64,000 nt of DNA. Origin: Orobanche coerulescens. Its lineage: Eukaryota > Streptophyta > Magnoliopsida > Lamiales > Orobanchaceae. The notes under the pieces were generated by a model. It was not told where the DNA came from. It saw only the letters and a list, made by a program, of their open reading frames with translations, and ran no database searches. The stretch is from assembly GCA_033398695.1 (NCBI GenBank), contig CM065818.1:36914001-36978000 (forward strand), written 5' to 3'. The translations under genes were made by a program, and so were the position numbers. Shown here in pieces: positions 1 through 10,130 of this stretch. Within the stretch, counting starts at the first letter, position 1, and each line of letters starts with the position of its first letter.

Positions 1-315
1 TGCCTCAAATAAGTTCACAACGTACTCGATAAGCAAAATGCAGAATCATACAAAGATTACCATTATAATGATACAACTCTTTAGATTTTTTGTTTTCCAT
101 CTGATGAATTATTCATATTTATACGTTTTCAAAATACTTCGATAAATTAAAATAATCATCACTCACCAATGTGTCACCAGTGAACACAAGCTCTTTGCAA
201 GTCACTCATCTCCTTCAGGAAGTTTTATCGTTTGCATTTTCTCCCTTGAACAGCATTACCAGTCCTAATGTGAATCTGCGTAATTTGGCATTAATTTCTG
301 ACAGTGAAAAAAAAT

Positions 316-323
316 GCTAAAAT
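316..323. repeat. Target site duplication (left) of the 324-1524 element
   Basis: GCTAAAAT, identical to 1525-1532 on the other side of the element. Confidence 0.9.
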
Positions 324-1524
324 TAGGGGTGAAAACTGGGCGGATATTTCCCGCCCGATCCGGAGCCGTATCCGATCGGGATCGAATTCGGGATGAAAAA
401 TAGGTATCCGGTCGGATTCGGATACGGATCCGGATAGTTGAATTCGGATACGGGTTCGGATTCGGATAATGCAATATCCGCCCGTATCCGAGTTTTCCCA
501 TATTTTATCGGATATTATCCGGATACCAATCCGGATAATAAATTCGGATACCAATCTGGATAATAAATCTGGATATCCATATTTTTAATATATATATATA
601 TATATATATAACACTTTTGGACTTCAGTGTAATAAATTTTCAAACTTTCAAGAAAAAAATATTTTTTTCAAAAAAAAGTATTTTCTGGAAAAATATATTA
701 TTTTTCGAAAAAAAATATTTTTTTCAAAAAAAAAGTATTTTTTGGAAAAATATATTATTTTTCGAAAAAAAATATTTTCTAGGAAAAAAATTATCTTTTC
801 GAAAAAAACATTATTTATGGAAATTTTTTATTTCTTCGAAAAAATAAAAAAATATTTTTTTCGAAAAAAATAAAATTAGTTTCTGGATTTTTTATATTTT
901 TTGAAAAAATTAAAAATACTTTTGCGAAAAATAAAAAAATATTTTACGGAAAAAATTATATTTTGAAAAAAATTATTTTACGGAATTTTTTTAAAAGAAA
1001 TGTATTAGCCAAACACATAAATACTAACTTAAAAGCTATTTGTTTCATATGAAATGTATTTTAAAAGAAATGTTCTATTCAAGTAAATAGAGGGACAATT
1101 ATATATATTATAATAATTGTTAAAAATAAATAAATTACCACTTTTTAGTCTTTGCTAAGTATGGAGCTTATGTTTTTTTATGGGAGAGACTGAATAAGTA
1201 AAAATGAGGGAACCTTATTATGAAACGATTTTTAAAAAAATTACTATAGTTTGCATTAGAACTTTTATGAAATATTGTGTAGGTAGTTTTTTTATATGCT
1301 GCAATAACTTCCAAACGATTTTTGTATGACATGTATTATCCGATTATATTTATTCGAATCCGGCCCGAATCCGTCCTGTATCCGTCCCGTGTCCGTATCC
1401 CGAATAATCCGAATTCGTATCCGTATCCGGCCTTCCCGTATCCGACTCCGAATCCGAGAGAAAAATATGGGTTAGGATACGGGAAGAGCACTATCCGCCC
1501 GTATCCGATCCGTTTTCACCCCTA
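324..1524. mobile_element. Non-autonomous hAT-like element (MITE), 1201 bp
   Basis: The ends are perfect inverted repeats, TAGGGGTGAAAAC at 324-336 and its complement at 1512-1524. An exact 8-bp target duplication GCTAAAAT lies at 316-323 and 1525-1532. Eight-base duplications and a TAGGGRTG-like tip are hAT features. The subterminal 200 bp on each side are built of short GGATACGG/TTCGGAT-like repeats in inverted orientation. The middle (about 580-1320) is AT-rich with an (AT)n tract and many TTTTTCGAAAAAAA palindromes. Long open frames here follow the repeats and are not genes. It lies in the last intron of the rhomboid gene. Confidence 0.9.
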
Positions 1525-2812
1525 GCTAAAATCATAAGGGAATAATTACAAAAACTACCCGAAGGTTGGGATAATTACAAATGAACCCCAAAAAGTTTTT
1601 GAAATTACATAAGAAAAAAAAAACTCCTTTGGGTTTGATTCCGACCTAACAATTAAGACCGGATCGATTTTTTTGAGGTGCTTTAGTTGTTTCAAAACTT
1701 CTCTGGTGTTTTCTTGTAAATACACCAAACCTCAGGGGTGTTTTTTGAAATTAATGATCCCAAAAACTTAAATATTGGCAACATACATAACAACCTTCGA
1801 TATAAGCGTCTCAAGAAAAAATGTCTACGATATCTTACAACTAAGTTGCCATTGATGTGTGTTTTCCTAACATGTAAAACCTCTGAATCTTATAATAGTT
1901 CGAAAGTTCAATTAAGATAGAAATAGAATGCGTACCCACAATCCACAAAACCGTAGCAGCAATCAAGAGCACGTATTGGTAAATGGAGTACTTGGACTCC
2001 AAGCGAGCTTGATCTGGACGATGCCGGCTTTCCAACCAACCAAATTGTGGTCGGATAAGTAAAATGAAGCCAAGGAGGAAACCACTCAAAAAACCTCTGA
2101 TATGGGCAAAATTGTCCACGTGTGGAAGTATTCCAACAGCCAAGTTAATCACAACGATGATTACCAGAGTAAACAGAGCCGCAATCTACCAGAACAAATA
2201 CGGTTTATTACAAGATGCATTTTCCTTCTCGTCCTGCCTAAGTACGGTTTATTACACTCGATAAAAAAGAAAACAAAATATAGCTGCAGATTACCTTGTT
2301 CGTATAAATTGTCCAGTTGGTAAGTAACTCGGACAACATAGCGCCGAGAAGCCCAAAAAAAGCACCAGAAGCTCCTACAGAGATATTCCGCTGAATAAAT
2401 AAGGAAGAGAGTCTGCTTCCACCGATACCGGACAACAGGTATATCACTCCTACCCGTACTGCAAAACAGATCATTTCAAAATAGTAAAAAAAAAGTCGAG
2501 AATAAATCGATTTAGATACAAACTTTTGAATTAGGTGAGTCCCGAATTTGAAAAGGAAAGCCTTCATATCTTAGATAGCCCAACTCCAGTAGCGGTTAAG
2601 AGTTGAGGAAATAGGATTTCTTGAAAATATTAGGAGATGGGTGAATTTGCTCTACAAACTATCTTAAATTTGAAGAGTATACAAGAATGCTTACGAAATC
2701 CAAATTGCTGCTTGAGACGAATTCCTATAAACACCAACCTCAGCATGTTTGCGAGTAAATGAATAACACAGAACTTTCAGTTGCTACCCATGTTGGTGCC
2801 ACTGATTACCTG

Positions 2813-3684
2813 CAAAGAAAGATTGAGTGTTGAAGTGGTGAAAGCATATAAGCAGCTCTTCCAATTGAAATTACGAATTCACTAAAATAGATAATCGCTT
2901 CAGCCCAGATAAAGTATGTAGAATGCAATAAAGGATGACCGACTCAAAAGAATAGCAGCATACGCTATTTAAACAATAGCGACTACGGCACACAATACAC
3001 GCTATCGGAGCAGCCTACTATTTCAAATCAACTTCCTCTACACTGTATTTGAAAACTCTGAAAGGATAACATATAAAGTAAGACATCAAATACAACATAC
3101 AACTTACTAAAAAGGCAGTGAACCATTCTGTTATATGTTTACGATAAAAACACTACCATTGTGTTATTCACTGATTGAAAACAAAAAAAGCAAAAATCAG
3201 AACCTAAACGTAAGTACACTTACTGATCGATATTTCATTTTCAGAAGCTTAAATTAATTTCATTGACTCAGTAAATTATATAGAGTCGGAATAACATCAT
3301 TGATCAATCAACTAAGAAAAAAACATGAATCTACATCTGAAGACTCGTGTCTCCATTAAAAGCCGAGTAAAGTCATTCGTTTGGACAAACATAGAGATCA
3401 GCTATTGCTGGTTCTGACTCGGCAATTCAAATTAATACATTAAATTTTAACGATTAGACTTCTCACAATAACAAAGTTCATACAAATATACCAGTGACAA
3501 ATTCATACAAAGTTCATACATTTGTGTTCATTTAAACGTCAGATATATGTAACTATTACAATGGCAATCTGATTACAAGTTTACGGAATTCATAGATAGT
3601 AAGATCTAAACAAATTCATGAAAAACAACACTTATTGTACAAACCAACTCATCTTGAGCAGAAAAATTGGAGCGACTTATCATT
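2813..3684. other. No gene recognised
   Basis: AT-rich sequence between the rhomboid exons and the L28 exon. I see no convincing exon on either strand. The missing rhomboid N-terminal exons were looked for here and not found. Confidence 0.5.
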
Positions 3685-3857
3685 CTATTCTTTGCGGAGA
3701 TCAATTCCAACCTTCTTAGCAACAGCATCAAGTCCGTTCTTCTCTATTGTCTTTAAAGCCTTTGTTGACAAGCGCAGTTTCACACAACGTTTCCGAGCTT
3801 CCCACCAAAGCTTTTTGTACTGAGGGTTCACAAATTGTAACCTTTTAGTTGTTGCAT
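3685..3857 (-). pseudogene. RPL28: Last exon of bL28 ribosomal protein (plastid type), gene fragment
   Basis: On the minus strand an AG acceptor (complement of 3858-3859) opens a 173-nt exon ending in TAG at 3685-3687. Its translation carries the bL28 C-terminal signature: [18 protein letters not shown], then [20 protein letters not shown] and [10 protein letters not shown]. Plant chloroplast L28 proteins share this pattern. The family is a component of the large subunit of bacterial-type ribosomes. Changes at otherwise conserved sites (for example WWEARKR where WWEAGKR is usual) hint at relaxed constraint. The upstream exon with the family's ICPFTGKK-type start was not found within the next 1.5 kb. 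Either the intron is long and interrupted, or this is only a gene fragment. I favour a fragment because the next minus-strand exon belongs to something else. Confidence 0.75.
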
Positions 3858-4294
3858 CTGTTTCTCACATTTATCTTACACATCTTAAGGACAAAAAAAA
3901 GTGGATGATGCATAGTAGACATTTGCATTTGTGAAAGTAAGAAGTGAAACTAATTCCTCGAATTAGGTCACAGAGGATGAACAGATCTTAAAATGCAGCC
4001 CAAGTCAAGTAAAACATCTAATCATCAATTCAAACTCTATGCCACGCAAAGATTAATCAATAATTGGGATAATTTCAAACCTACAAAAGTAAAATCAAAA
4101 CTAAATGTTGGCATTAACCCTAAGATTCACATTTTTCCTAAGAGCTGCTACGTATGTATAATCTAAATTACAACTCAAGAATAAAAAAGAACTAACAGCA
4201 TCATTTCCAAAATAATTTCACAAATTGAATAAATGTATATGAATTTCAGTACCATGGGAATAATACAGAAAAATAAAGCAGGGGATAATACATA

Positions 4295-4562
4295 CAAGCA
4301 ATGGGTTGTAGAGATGACTTTCCCAAAATAGGCTTTCCGAGAACGATCTTCTGATTACCAATATACTTATCATAAAACAGAGCATTGAACTCATCAGGAA
4401 TAGCCAAATCCCATTTGATATTCTTGTGAGCAGATTTTGTAGCCATATCCGAAGGATGGATGCCTGAATCCTCATCGTCACTGTCGACGTGAACTGGGGT
4501 GAGTTGAGTATCTTCACCAGTCTCGTGAAATAAAGTCTCTATTGTATCCAGGGGGAGAGAAG
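4295..4562 (-). CDS. Unrecognised exon, minus strand
   Basis: An open frame between a possible AG acceptor at about 4562 and a possible GT donor at about 4294. It reads an acidic stretch (HVDSDDEDSGIHPSD) followed by NIKWDLAIPDEFNALFYD and IVLGKPILGKSSLQP. The second half has a globular composition and does not look like random translation. Beyond the donor the frame runs into low-complexity intron-like sequence. A start at the internal ATG (residues MATKSAHK) is possible. I do not recognise the family. It could be part of the same broken host locus as the L28 exon downstream, or a separate fragment. Confidence 0.4.
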
Positions 4563-5463
4563 CTTAAACCAAGTAAAAATAGAGGAGAGAAACGGAGAGG
4601 ATGAGAGTTTGTCAGAGTAAAATTTTTGGGTGGAGTTTTTCGGAGCAAAATTTTGGGAGGAGTTAGAAATGAAGCAAAACGTCCGGTGAATGAGAAGAAG
4701 ATAGAGATAGGGTTTTCAATTTTTCTACGTTTCTTAATTAATATTTACTAAAATTACAAATTACGACAGTTAATAAGAGTCGCACGGTTATTGTCGTTTA
4801 ATCTGAAAAAGTTTATGACTGCTCAAGCCAGTCAAAACTCTTTATGATGATCGTTAACGATACAAGATTTGAATTTATCACTTTTTTGGCTTTGTATTCA
4901 TTATTGGCGATATAAAGTTGTATATCGTTGTGATACAAATCCAGGAGTTTGATGTCGCACAAAATCCTGTTTTTGGTGTAGTGGATCGTTTGATTGTTCG
5001 GTTTGTTGTTGACCCCGTTTCGTGATTGTTGAACGTTCAGACTCCTTTGTAATTCCCTTAAGTTCGGGAAACTAGTCTCGTTTTCGATCTTTCAACCCTT
5101 GGGCGGTGGAATTCCGTATTTGTTCAACGTTTGGTTCGCATTTTGATTGATGTACCGTTGGGTTGGTCAATCATATTGATTTTTGTTCATTGTGTTTTGT
5201 GATTGTTCGGATAATTGACTTGACTATATTATCCGTTTGATGACGTTTATCACTTGTTGGTTTTATTATGTTCTACCAGCGACGTGTTGGTCGTCGTGGA
5301 GCGTGTTTTCACGCCATATATCCTTTTGTGTTGCTTGTAACGTCTCGCCGATGGGCGTAAGTTACGCGTTTCTTGTGTATCTCGTTGAGTTTTCCTGGCG
5401 GGATATTACTTCTCCCTACTTGTTTTAAGTTTCGGGATGAAACTTCTTTTAAGGAGGGTAGAA
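4563..5463 (+). other. Mostly featureless; 3' internal edge of a Ty3-type element with polypurine tract
   Basis: 4563-4750 resembles the 5' flank of the preceding exon, with nothing definite. From roughly 4900 the base composition changes to that of the adjoining LTR. The last 35 bases (about 5428-5463) read TTTCGGGATGAAACTTC and then a purine-rich tract AAGGAGGGTAGAA directly before the LTR start. This is the layout seen just upstream of the 3' LTR in Tekay/Del chromoviruses. No integrase or chromodomain frame survives, and the 5' part of the element is missing. Confidence 0.55.
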
Positions 5464-8400
5464 TGTAATACCCGTAATTTCGATTTTCGGTAATTTCTTT
5501 TTTTCGGTGGAAGTCCGTTTTGACGACTCTCTCATGACCGTTTCGTTATTCTGAGAATGATTAATTCTACACTTTTTGACATCCGAGTTCGTTTCGGTGC
5601 CGTTTTGTTGAGTTCCGTGCTTTTTAGCGACTTTTCCGCATTTGAGTTCGATTCTTGCGAATCTCGTTCAAAACTGCTATTTTGAGTTTCCCGTAAGTCC
5701 GTTTAACTTTGTTAGACGTGTTGTGAACTTCGGTTTGGTTATTCGATCACGTATCGTGATTTTCGGGCGTTTTGGGCCATTTTCGTAATTTCCCAAAGTT
5801 TGGGGTAATTACTTTCCGTTGTCGAATTTCAAGCCTTCGGGTGGTCGGAATCGTGTGTTCTCTTAGTGCTCGAATTCGTATTTGCGAGTACTTCGTAACC
5901 GTATCTTCGATTCGTATTCAGGTTCGGGTTTCGGGGTCGTTCGGGCCGTCGGAGTTGGCCCCGGCCGAGTCATGGCCGGCGGCGATCAGGCCGGGCCGAC
6001 ACCGGCCGAGTTACGGCCGGTAGTGCTCAGCGATTACGTCGTAAGGCGATTACGCACGTAAGGCCCCGGCCGTAACGCACGTAATGTTCCGGTATTTCTA
6101 GCGTGAAGTTCGGCCATGGCGATTCGTCGTAAGCATGGCCGATTACGCACGTAGGCGGCAGTGACGGCTATTTAAGGCCAGCAGACGTTTTTCTTCAGCC
6201 ATTTCTCACTCGTTTTCTTCCCTCCCGCGGCTGGAGCTTGGTTAATCATGGATAGATGTTGTTGGACAATAAATCCATGAAGTCTTGGAGTTCATATCAT
6301 CAATCTTCCATCCTATAACATCCTCCGATCTACCGAATCAGGTTAGATTTCCTAGAAATCTAGTTTTGGGGAATTTGGGTATTTTGGTTGATTTCGTCCG
6401 TTTAATTCGTTTTAACTTAGGATTGATGATTAGTTAGAAGTATTATATCATTTCCCTTGTTATTCCATGGTTGGATCGTATCGATTCGTTGTTTGGGTCG
6501 AGTTCTTGATCGACGCCTTGAAGGTGTCCGGTAAAATGTCTTAGAGGGGTTTTCGGGCATTCTACGATTATTCCTCATCATATGATCATTGATTTATTAA
6601 TTATATGTTGTTAGGGTCGAGTTTCTTGCGAAGAAACCAAGTTGAACCCTTCCGTTCGTTGTTGTTTTCCTTTTCGAAAGTGTCGTTCGTTTCGAAGCTT
6701 TCCGGTTGAGCCGTGTCTGTCAGGATACTTGCGTGCCAATTTTGAGGCAAGTACCTTGTCCATATAATTCTTGTTTTGTGGATATGATAATTGGTGATCG
6801 TCTAAATGTGTTTGTTTGGTCGTTTGAAAATTATTTTCAAAAGATTCGATTAGCCTTGTTAAAGGCTCTCTTTCAAAACGCGTGTGTTTTGTAAATTGTA
6901 TGGGTTGTAAGTGAATACGTAAATCCTTGGAATATGTTTGGTGTTGATGTTGCGCTTGATAATATGTGTGTATGTATATTATCTCTTTTCGGTGCGTTAT
7001 GGTTTGACGTGGTGTTTTGCTAAGTGCTTGATGCCTATGGGTGAATTTGTTGGATGTCCTTGGTGTGATATGTTATTTGTGCATGATTACTTCGCTCACC
7101 GTGGGTTGGTTCGACGGGGTCACGACGGGAATTCCAATGGGTTGCGCCCTGGATTCACGAGTGGTGAATGTGTTTTACTCACCGTGAGTTGGTTCGACGG
7201 GGCCACAACGGGAATTCCAATGGGTGAGTCCGGGATTCACGAGTTGTGTGTATGTTTGGTGATGTGTTTTACTCACCGTGGGTTGGTTCGACGGGGCCAC
7301 GACGGGAATTCCAATGGGTGAGTCCGGGATTCACGAGTAAAAACTTCACGAGTTGTGTGTATGTTTGGTGATGTGTTTTACTCACCGTGGGTTGGTTCGA
7401 CGGATCCACGGCGGGAATTCCAATGGGTGAGTCCGGGATTCACGAGTAAAAACTTCACGAGTTGTGTGTATGTTTGGTGATGTGTTTTACTCACCGTGGG
7501 TTGGTTCGACGGGGCCACGACGGGAATCCCAATGGGTGAGTCCGGGATTCACGAGTAAAAACTTCACGAGTTGTGTGTATGTTTGGTGATGTGTTTTACT
7601 CACCGTGGGTTGGTTCGACGGGGCCACGACGGGAATTCCAATGGGTGAGTCCGGGATTCACGAGTAAAAAATTCACGAGTTGTGTGTATGTTAGGTGATG
7701 TATTTTACTCACCGTGGGTTGGTTCGACGGGGCCACGACGGTAATTCCAATGGGTGAGTCCGGGATTCATGAGTAAAAACTTCACGAGTTGGTATTGATT
7801 TTATGTCCGTCGAGGACACGTAAAGTGGGTTTTAACCCTGCGAATTGTTGTCGGTTTTCTATTTGCGAAAACAAAACCTTTGGGTTGTGACCCCTGTTGA
7901 TTTTGGAAATATAAGGATTTGGTAATACTAATTTGTTTTCTATTAAAACTCTTGATGGCATTTTAAACGGCTTTATAAATTGTTTTCCTTGATTTATGAT
8001 CTTTGGGTTTTGGACTGTTTTACCCAAACTCTTGCCTCAGGAAGTACTTTTTGTTACGTTTGGATCTTTGAGGATTCCTAATTATTGTTATTCGTGGAAT
8101 GTGAATTGTATGGCTCGTATTTGCACTTTGTTCTTGCACTAGCAAAACAGTGGAGTTTTGCTAACCCCCGAGTATTCGGGGGGTGGATGTCTATTTTTGT
8201 ATTCAGGTTTTGGAGCATAGCACATGGTCAGCACGAAGGATGATGAAAGATGAACGATACTAATCACACGAGGATCCGTTGATGTCGTATTGGTCTAGTT
8301 GTATTTTCTTTTTCGCTGCAGTATCTTTTCCCCGTTGTACGGGAGTTTATTGTATTTTGACCCCTGCGTGGGTATGTGTTTGGAATTGAGTTGTATGTTA

Positions 8401-8544
8401 TTATTGAAAGACCAAATTGGTCTACTGAGTCATTTTAGCCTTAAAGGCGATGTTTAGATGTTTGATTTTAGTTATCAGCCTGGTAGATCCTCGAGGAGAG
8501 GGTCTACGGCGTGTAATATCCCTAAGTGGATTGGGGGTGTTACA
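5464..8544 (+). mobile_element. 3' LTR (3.08 kb) of a truncated Ty3-type element, family L
   Basis: Starts TGTAATACCCG and ends GGGGGTGTTACA, i.e. TG..CA borders. It is homologous over most of its length to the LTR at 22706-25464 (shared segments near the start, the GC-rich block with repeated GGCCG at 5940-6080, the GTCGAGTTTCTTGCGAAGAAA block and the end). A polypurine tract precedes it, so it is a 3' LTR rather than a solo LTR. No 5-bp duplication was found (left flank GTAGA, right flank CTACA), consistent with loss of the 5' half. It abuts copia sequence directly at 8545. Confidence 0.75.
7095..7795 (+). repeat. 109-bp tandem repeat inside the LTR
   Basis: Copies begin CTCACCGTGGGTTGGTTCGA at 7095, 7178, 7272, 7381, 7490, 7599 and 7708. 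The last five are spaced exactly 109 bp; the first two are shorter (83 and 94 bp). The unit also contains AATGGGTGAGTCCGGGATTC. The corresponding position of the related LTR at 22706-25464 lacks this repeat. Confidence 0.9.
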
Positions 8545-10115
8545 CTACATACGACCAAGCGATGGTAGATGTTGACTCCACCAAGTGCCAAGAAGCTATG
8601 GAAGCTGAGATAGACTCAATGCATGCTAATCAGGTTTGGACTTTAGTAGATCGTCCTAAAGGCATAGTGCCTATTGGAAACAAATGGATCTATAAAAGAA
8701 AGACTGATGGAGATGGCAAGGTTGATACCTATAAGGCCAAGCTTGTGGCAAAGGGTTATTCCCAAAGAGAAGGAATCGATTACTTCGAGACCTTCTCGCC
8801 TGTAGTTATGATTAAGTCTATTCACATGATGCTTGCCATAGCAGCCCACTTAGATTATGAAATATGGCAAATGGATGTGAAAACGGCATTCCTAAATGGA
8901 TTCCTAGAGGAGGAGATTTACATGGAACAGCCTAAGGGATTCATATCTCAAACCAATATTCATAAAGTATGCAAACTTTAGCGTGCCAGTTATGGATTGA
9001 AGCAAGCTTCACGGAGTTGGAATCTTCGTTTTAACGAGACAGTCAAAGAGTTTGATTTTGTCCAAAATGAAGAGGAGCCCTGTATTTACAAGAAGGTTAG
9101 TGGGAGCAAAATTGCGTTCTTAATACTGTATGTAGATGACATTCTACTTATAGGAAACGACATAGGAATGCTCAGTTCTGTGAAAGCTTGGCTTTCTAAA
9201 GAGTTCTCAATGAAAGACTTGGGAGAAGTTACCTATATTCTGGGTATTCGTCTCTACCGGGATAGAGCGAAAAGAATGTTAGGTCTTTCCCAAGCCCTCT
9301 ACATAGAAAATATCCTGAAGCGATTTAGGATGGAAGATTCTAAAAGAGGGTTTCTACCTATGCAATATGGTGCAAAACTTTCCTTAGAGATGTGTCCTCA
9401 AAGTGAGGAAGATAGAAAGGAAATGAGCAAGGTACCTTATGCTTCGGCAGTAGGTAGCCTTATGTATGCAATGATTTGCACTAGACCAGACATTGCCTAT
9501 GCTGTGAGCATAGTAAGTCGGTTTCAGTCAAATCCAGGGTAGGAACATTGGACTGCTGTAAAGAACATTCTTAAGTACCTAAGGAGGACTAAAGACTTAG
9601 TTCTTACATACGGCGGTGGAGAAATTAGAGTGATGGGCTATACAGACTCAGATTTTTCGGGGGACATAGATGCTCAGATGTTCACATCAGGGTATATCTT
9701 CACTCTGAATGGTGGGGCAGTTTCTTGTAGAAGTGCCAAGCAAAGTTTGACTGCTATCTCTACATGTCAAGCCGAATATCAGGCAGCCACGGAGGCTTCT
9801 AAAGAAGCTTTTTGGATTAAGAAGTTCACTGAGGAACTTCAAGTGGTTCCTAATGCGGAGAAGCCCGTGACGCTGTTTTGTGACAACGACGGAGCTTTTG
9901 CACAGGCTAAGGAGCCTAGGGCTCACCACACCACAAAATATATTGCGAGAAAATATCATTTTGTTAGAGAAATGGTTCAAGATGGGAATGTTATACTGCA
10001 TAGCGTAGACACAGCAAATAACGTTGCTGATCCACTTACCAAGCCACTATGTCAGAAGGTCTTAGAGAGACATCTGGAGAGTATAGGTATTAGATACCAT
10101 AGTTTGTGGCATTGA
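8545..10115 (+). pseudogene. Copia reverse transcriptase-RNase H remnant
   Basis: One continuous reading frame, broken only by TAG codons at 8979-8981 and 9540-9542. Order: RT (VPIGNKWIYKRK, LVAKGYSQREGIDYFETFSP, EIWQMDVKTAFLNG, the YGLKQ..R.W motif, catalytic YVDD in ILYVDDILLIGND) and then RNase H (GYTDSDFSGD, then AISTCQAEYQAATEA, DPLTKPL). It ends at the TGA at 10113-10115, 15 bp before the LTR. The enzyme would copy element RNA to DNA; here it is non-functional because the N-terminal polyprotein is missing and two stops interrupt it. Confidence 0.9.
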
Positions 10116-10130
10116 GTGAAAGTGGGATAT

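Larger units (their letters stand above)
215..2812 (-). pseudogene. Rhomboid-like serine protease gene, decayed, 3' part
   Basis: Rhomboids are intramembrane serine proteases. On the minus strand I place: an exon about 2695-2812 (residues VIHLLANMLRLVFIGIRL then QQFGF), exon 2295-2458 ([13 protein letters not shown], active-site serine motif [12 protein letters not shown], ending TNK), exon 1936-2185 ([13 protein letters not shown], catalytic His in FAHIRGF, then LLIRPQFGW), and a last exon 215-275 (FTLGLVMLFKGENAND, stop at 215-217). GT..AG borders join the 2695, 2458-2295 and 2185 boundaries in frame. Signs of decay: the usual FAHIGGF reads FAHIRGF; the first exon has an in-frame TAG where GW of the conserved GWRL is expected and seems to lack the LHAG stretch; the last intron is out of phase by one base; and the Cys-rich plant C-terminus (SWCHYL) is missing. 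No N-terminal exons were recognised up to 3600. A 1.2-kb MITE sits in the last intron. Family assignment is firm; pseudogene status is an inference from these lesions. Confidence 0.8.

Noticed and set aside
265..554. Two overlapping minus-strand frames with Arg-Ile-Arg repeats
   Set aside because: They follow the GGATACGG subterminal repeats of the MITE.
617..847. 76-codon frame of Phe/Lys repeats
   Set aside because: Product of the T-run/A-run palindromes in the MITE interior; no independent signal of coding.
1841..4562. Helitron or Pack-MULE capture as the explanation for the exon cluster
   Set aside because: No terminal hairpin/CTRR end or long MULE inverted repeat with 9-bp duplication could be seen, so it is kept only as a hypothesis.
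7095..7795. Regularly spaced repeats considered as CRISPR
   Set aside because: The whole 109-bp unit is conserved, without unique spacers, and the context is a plant LTR.
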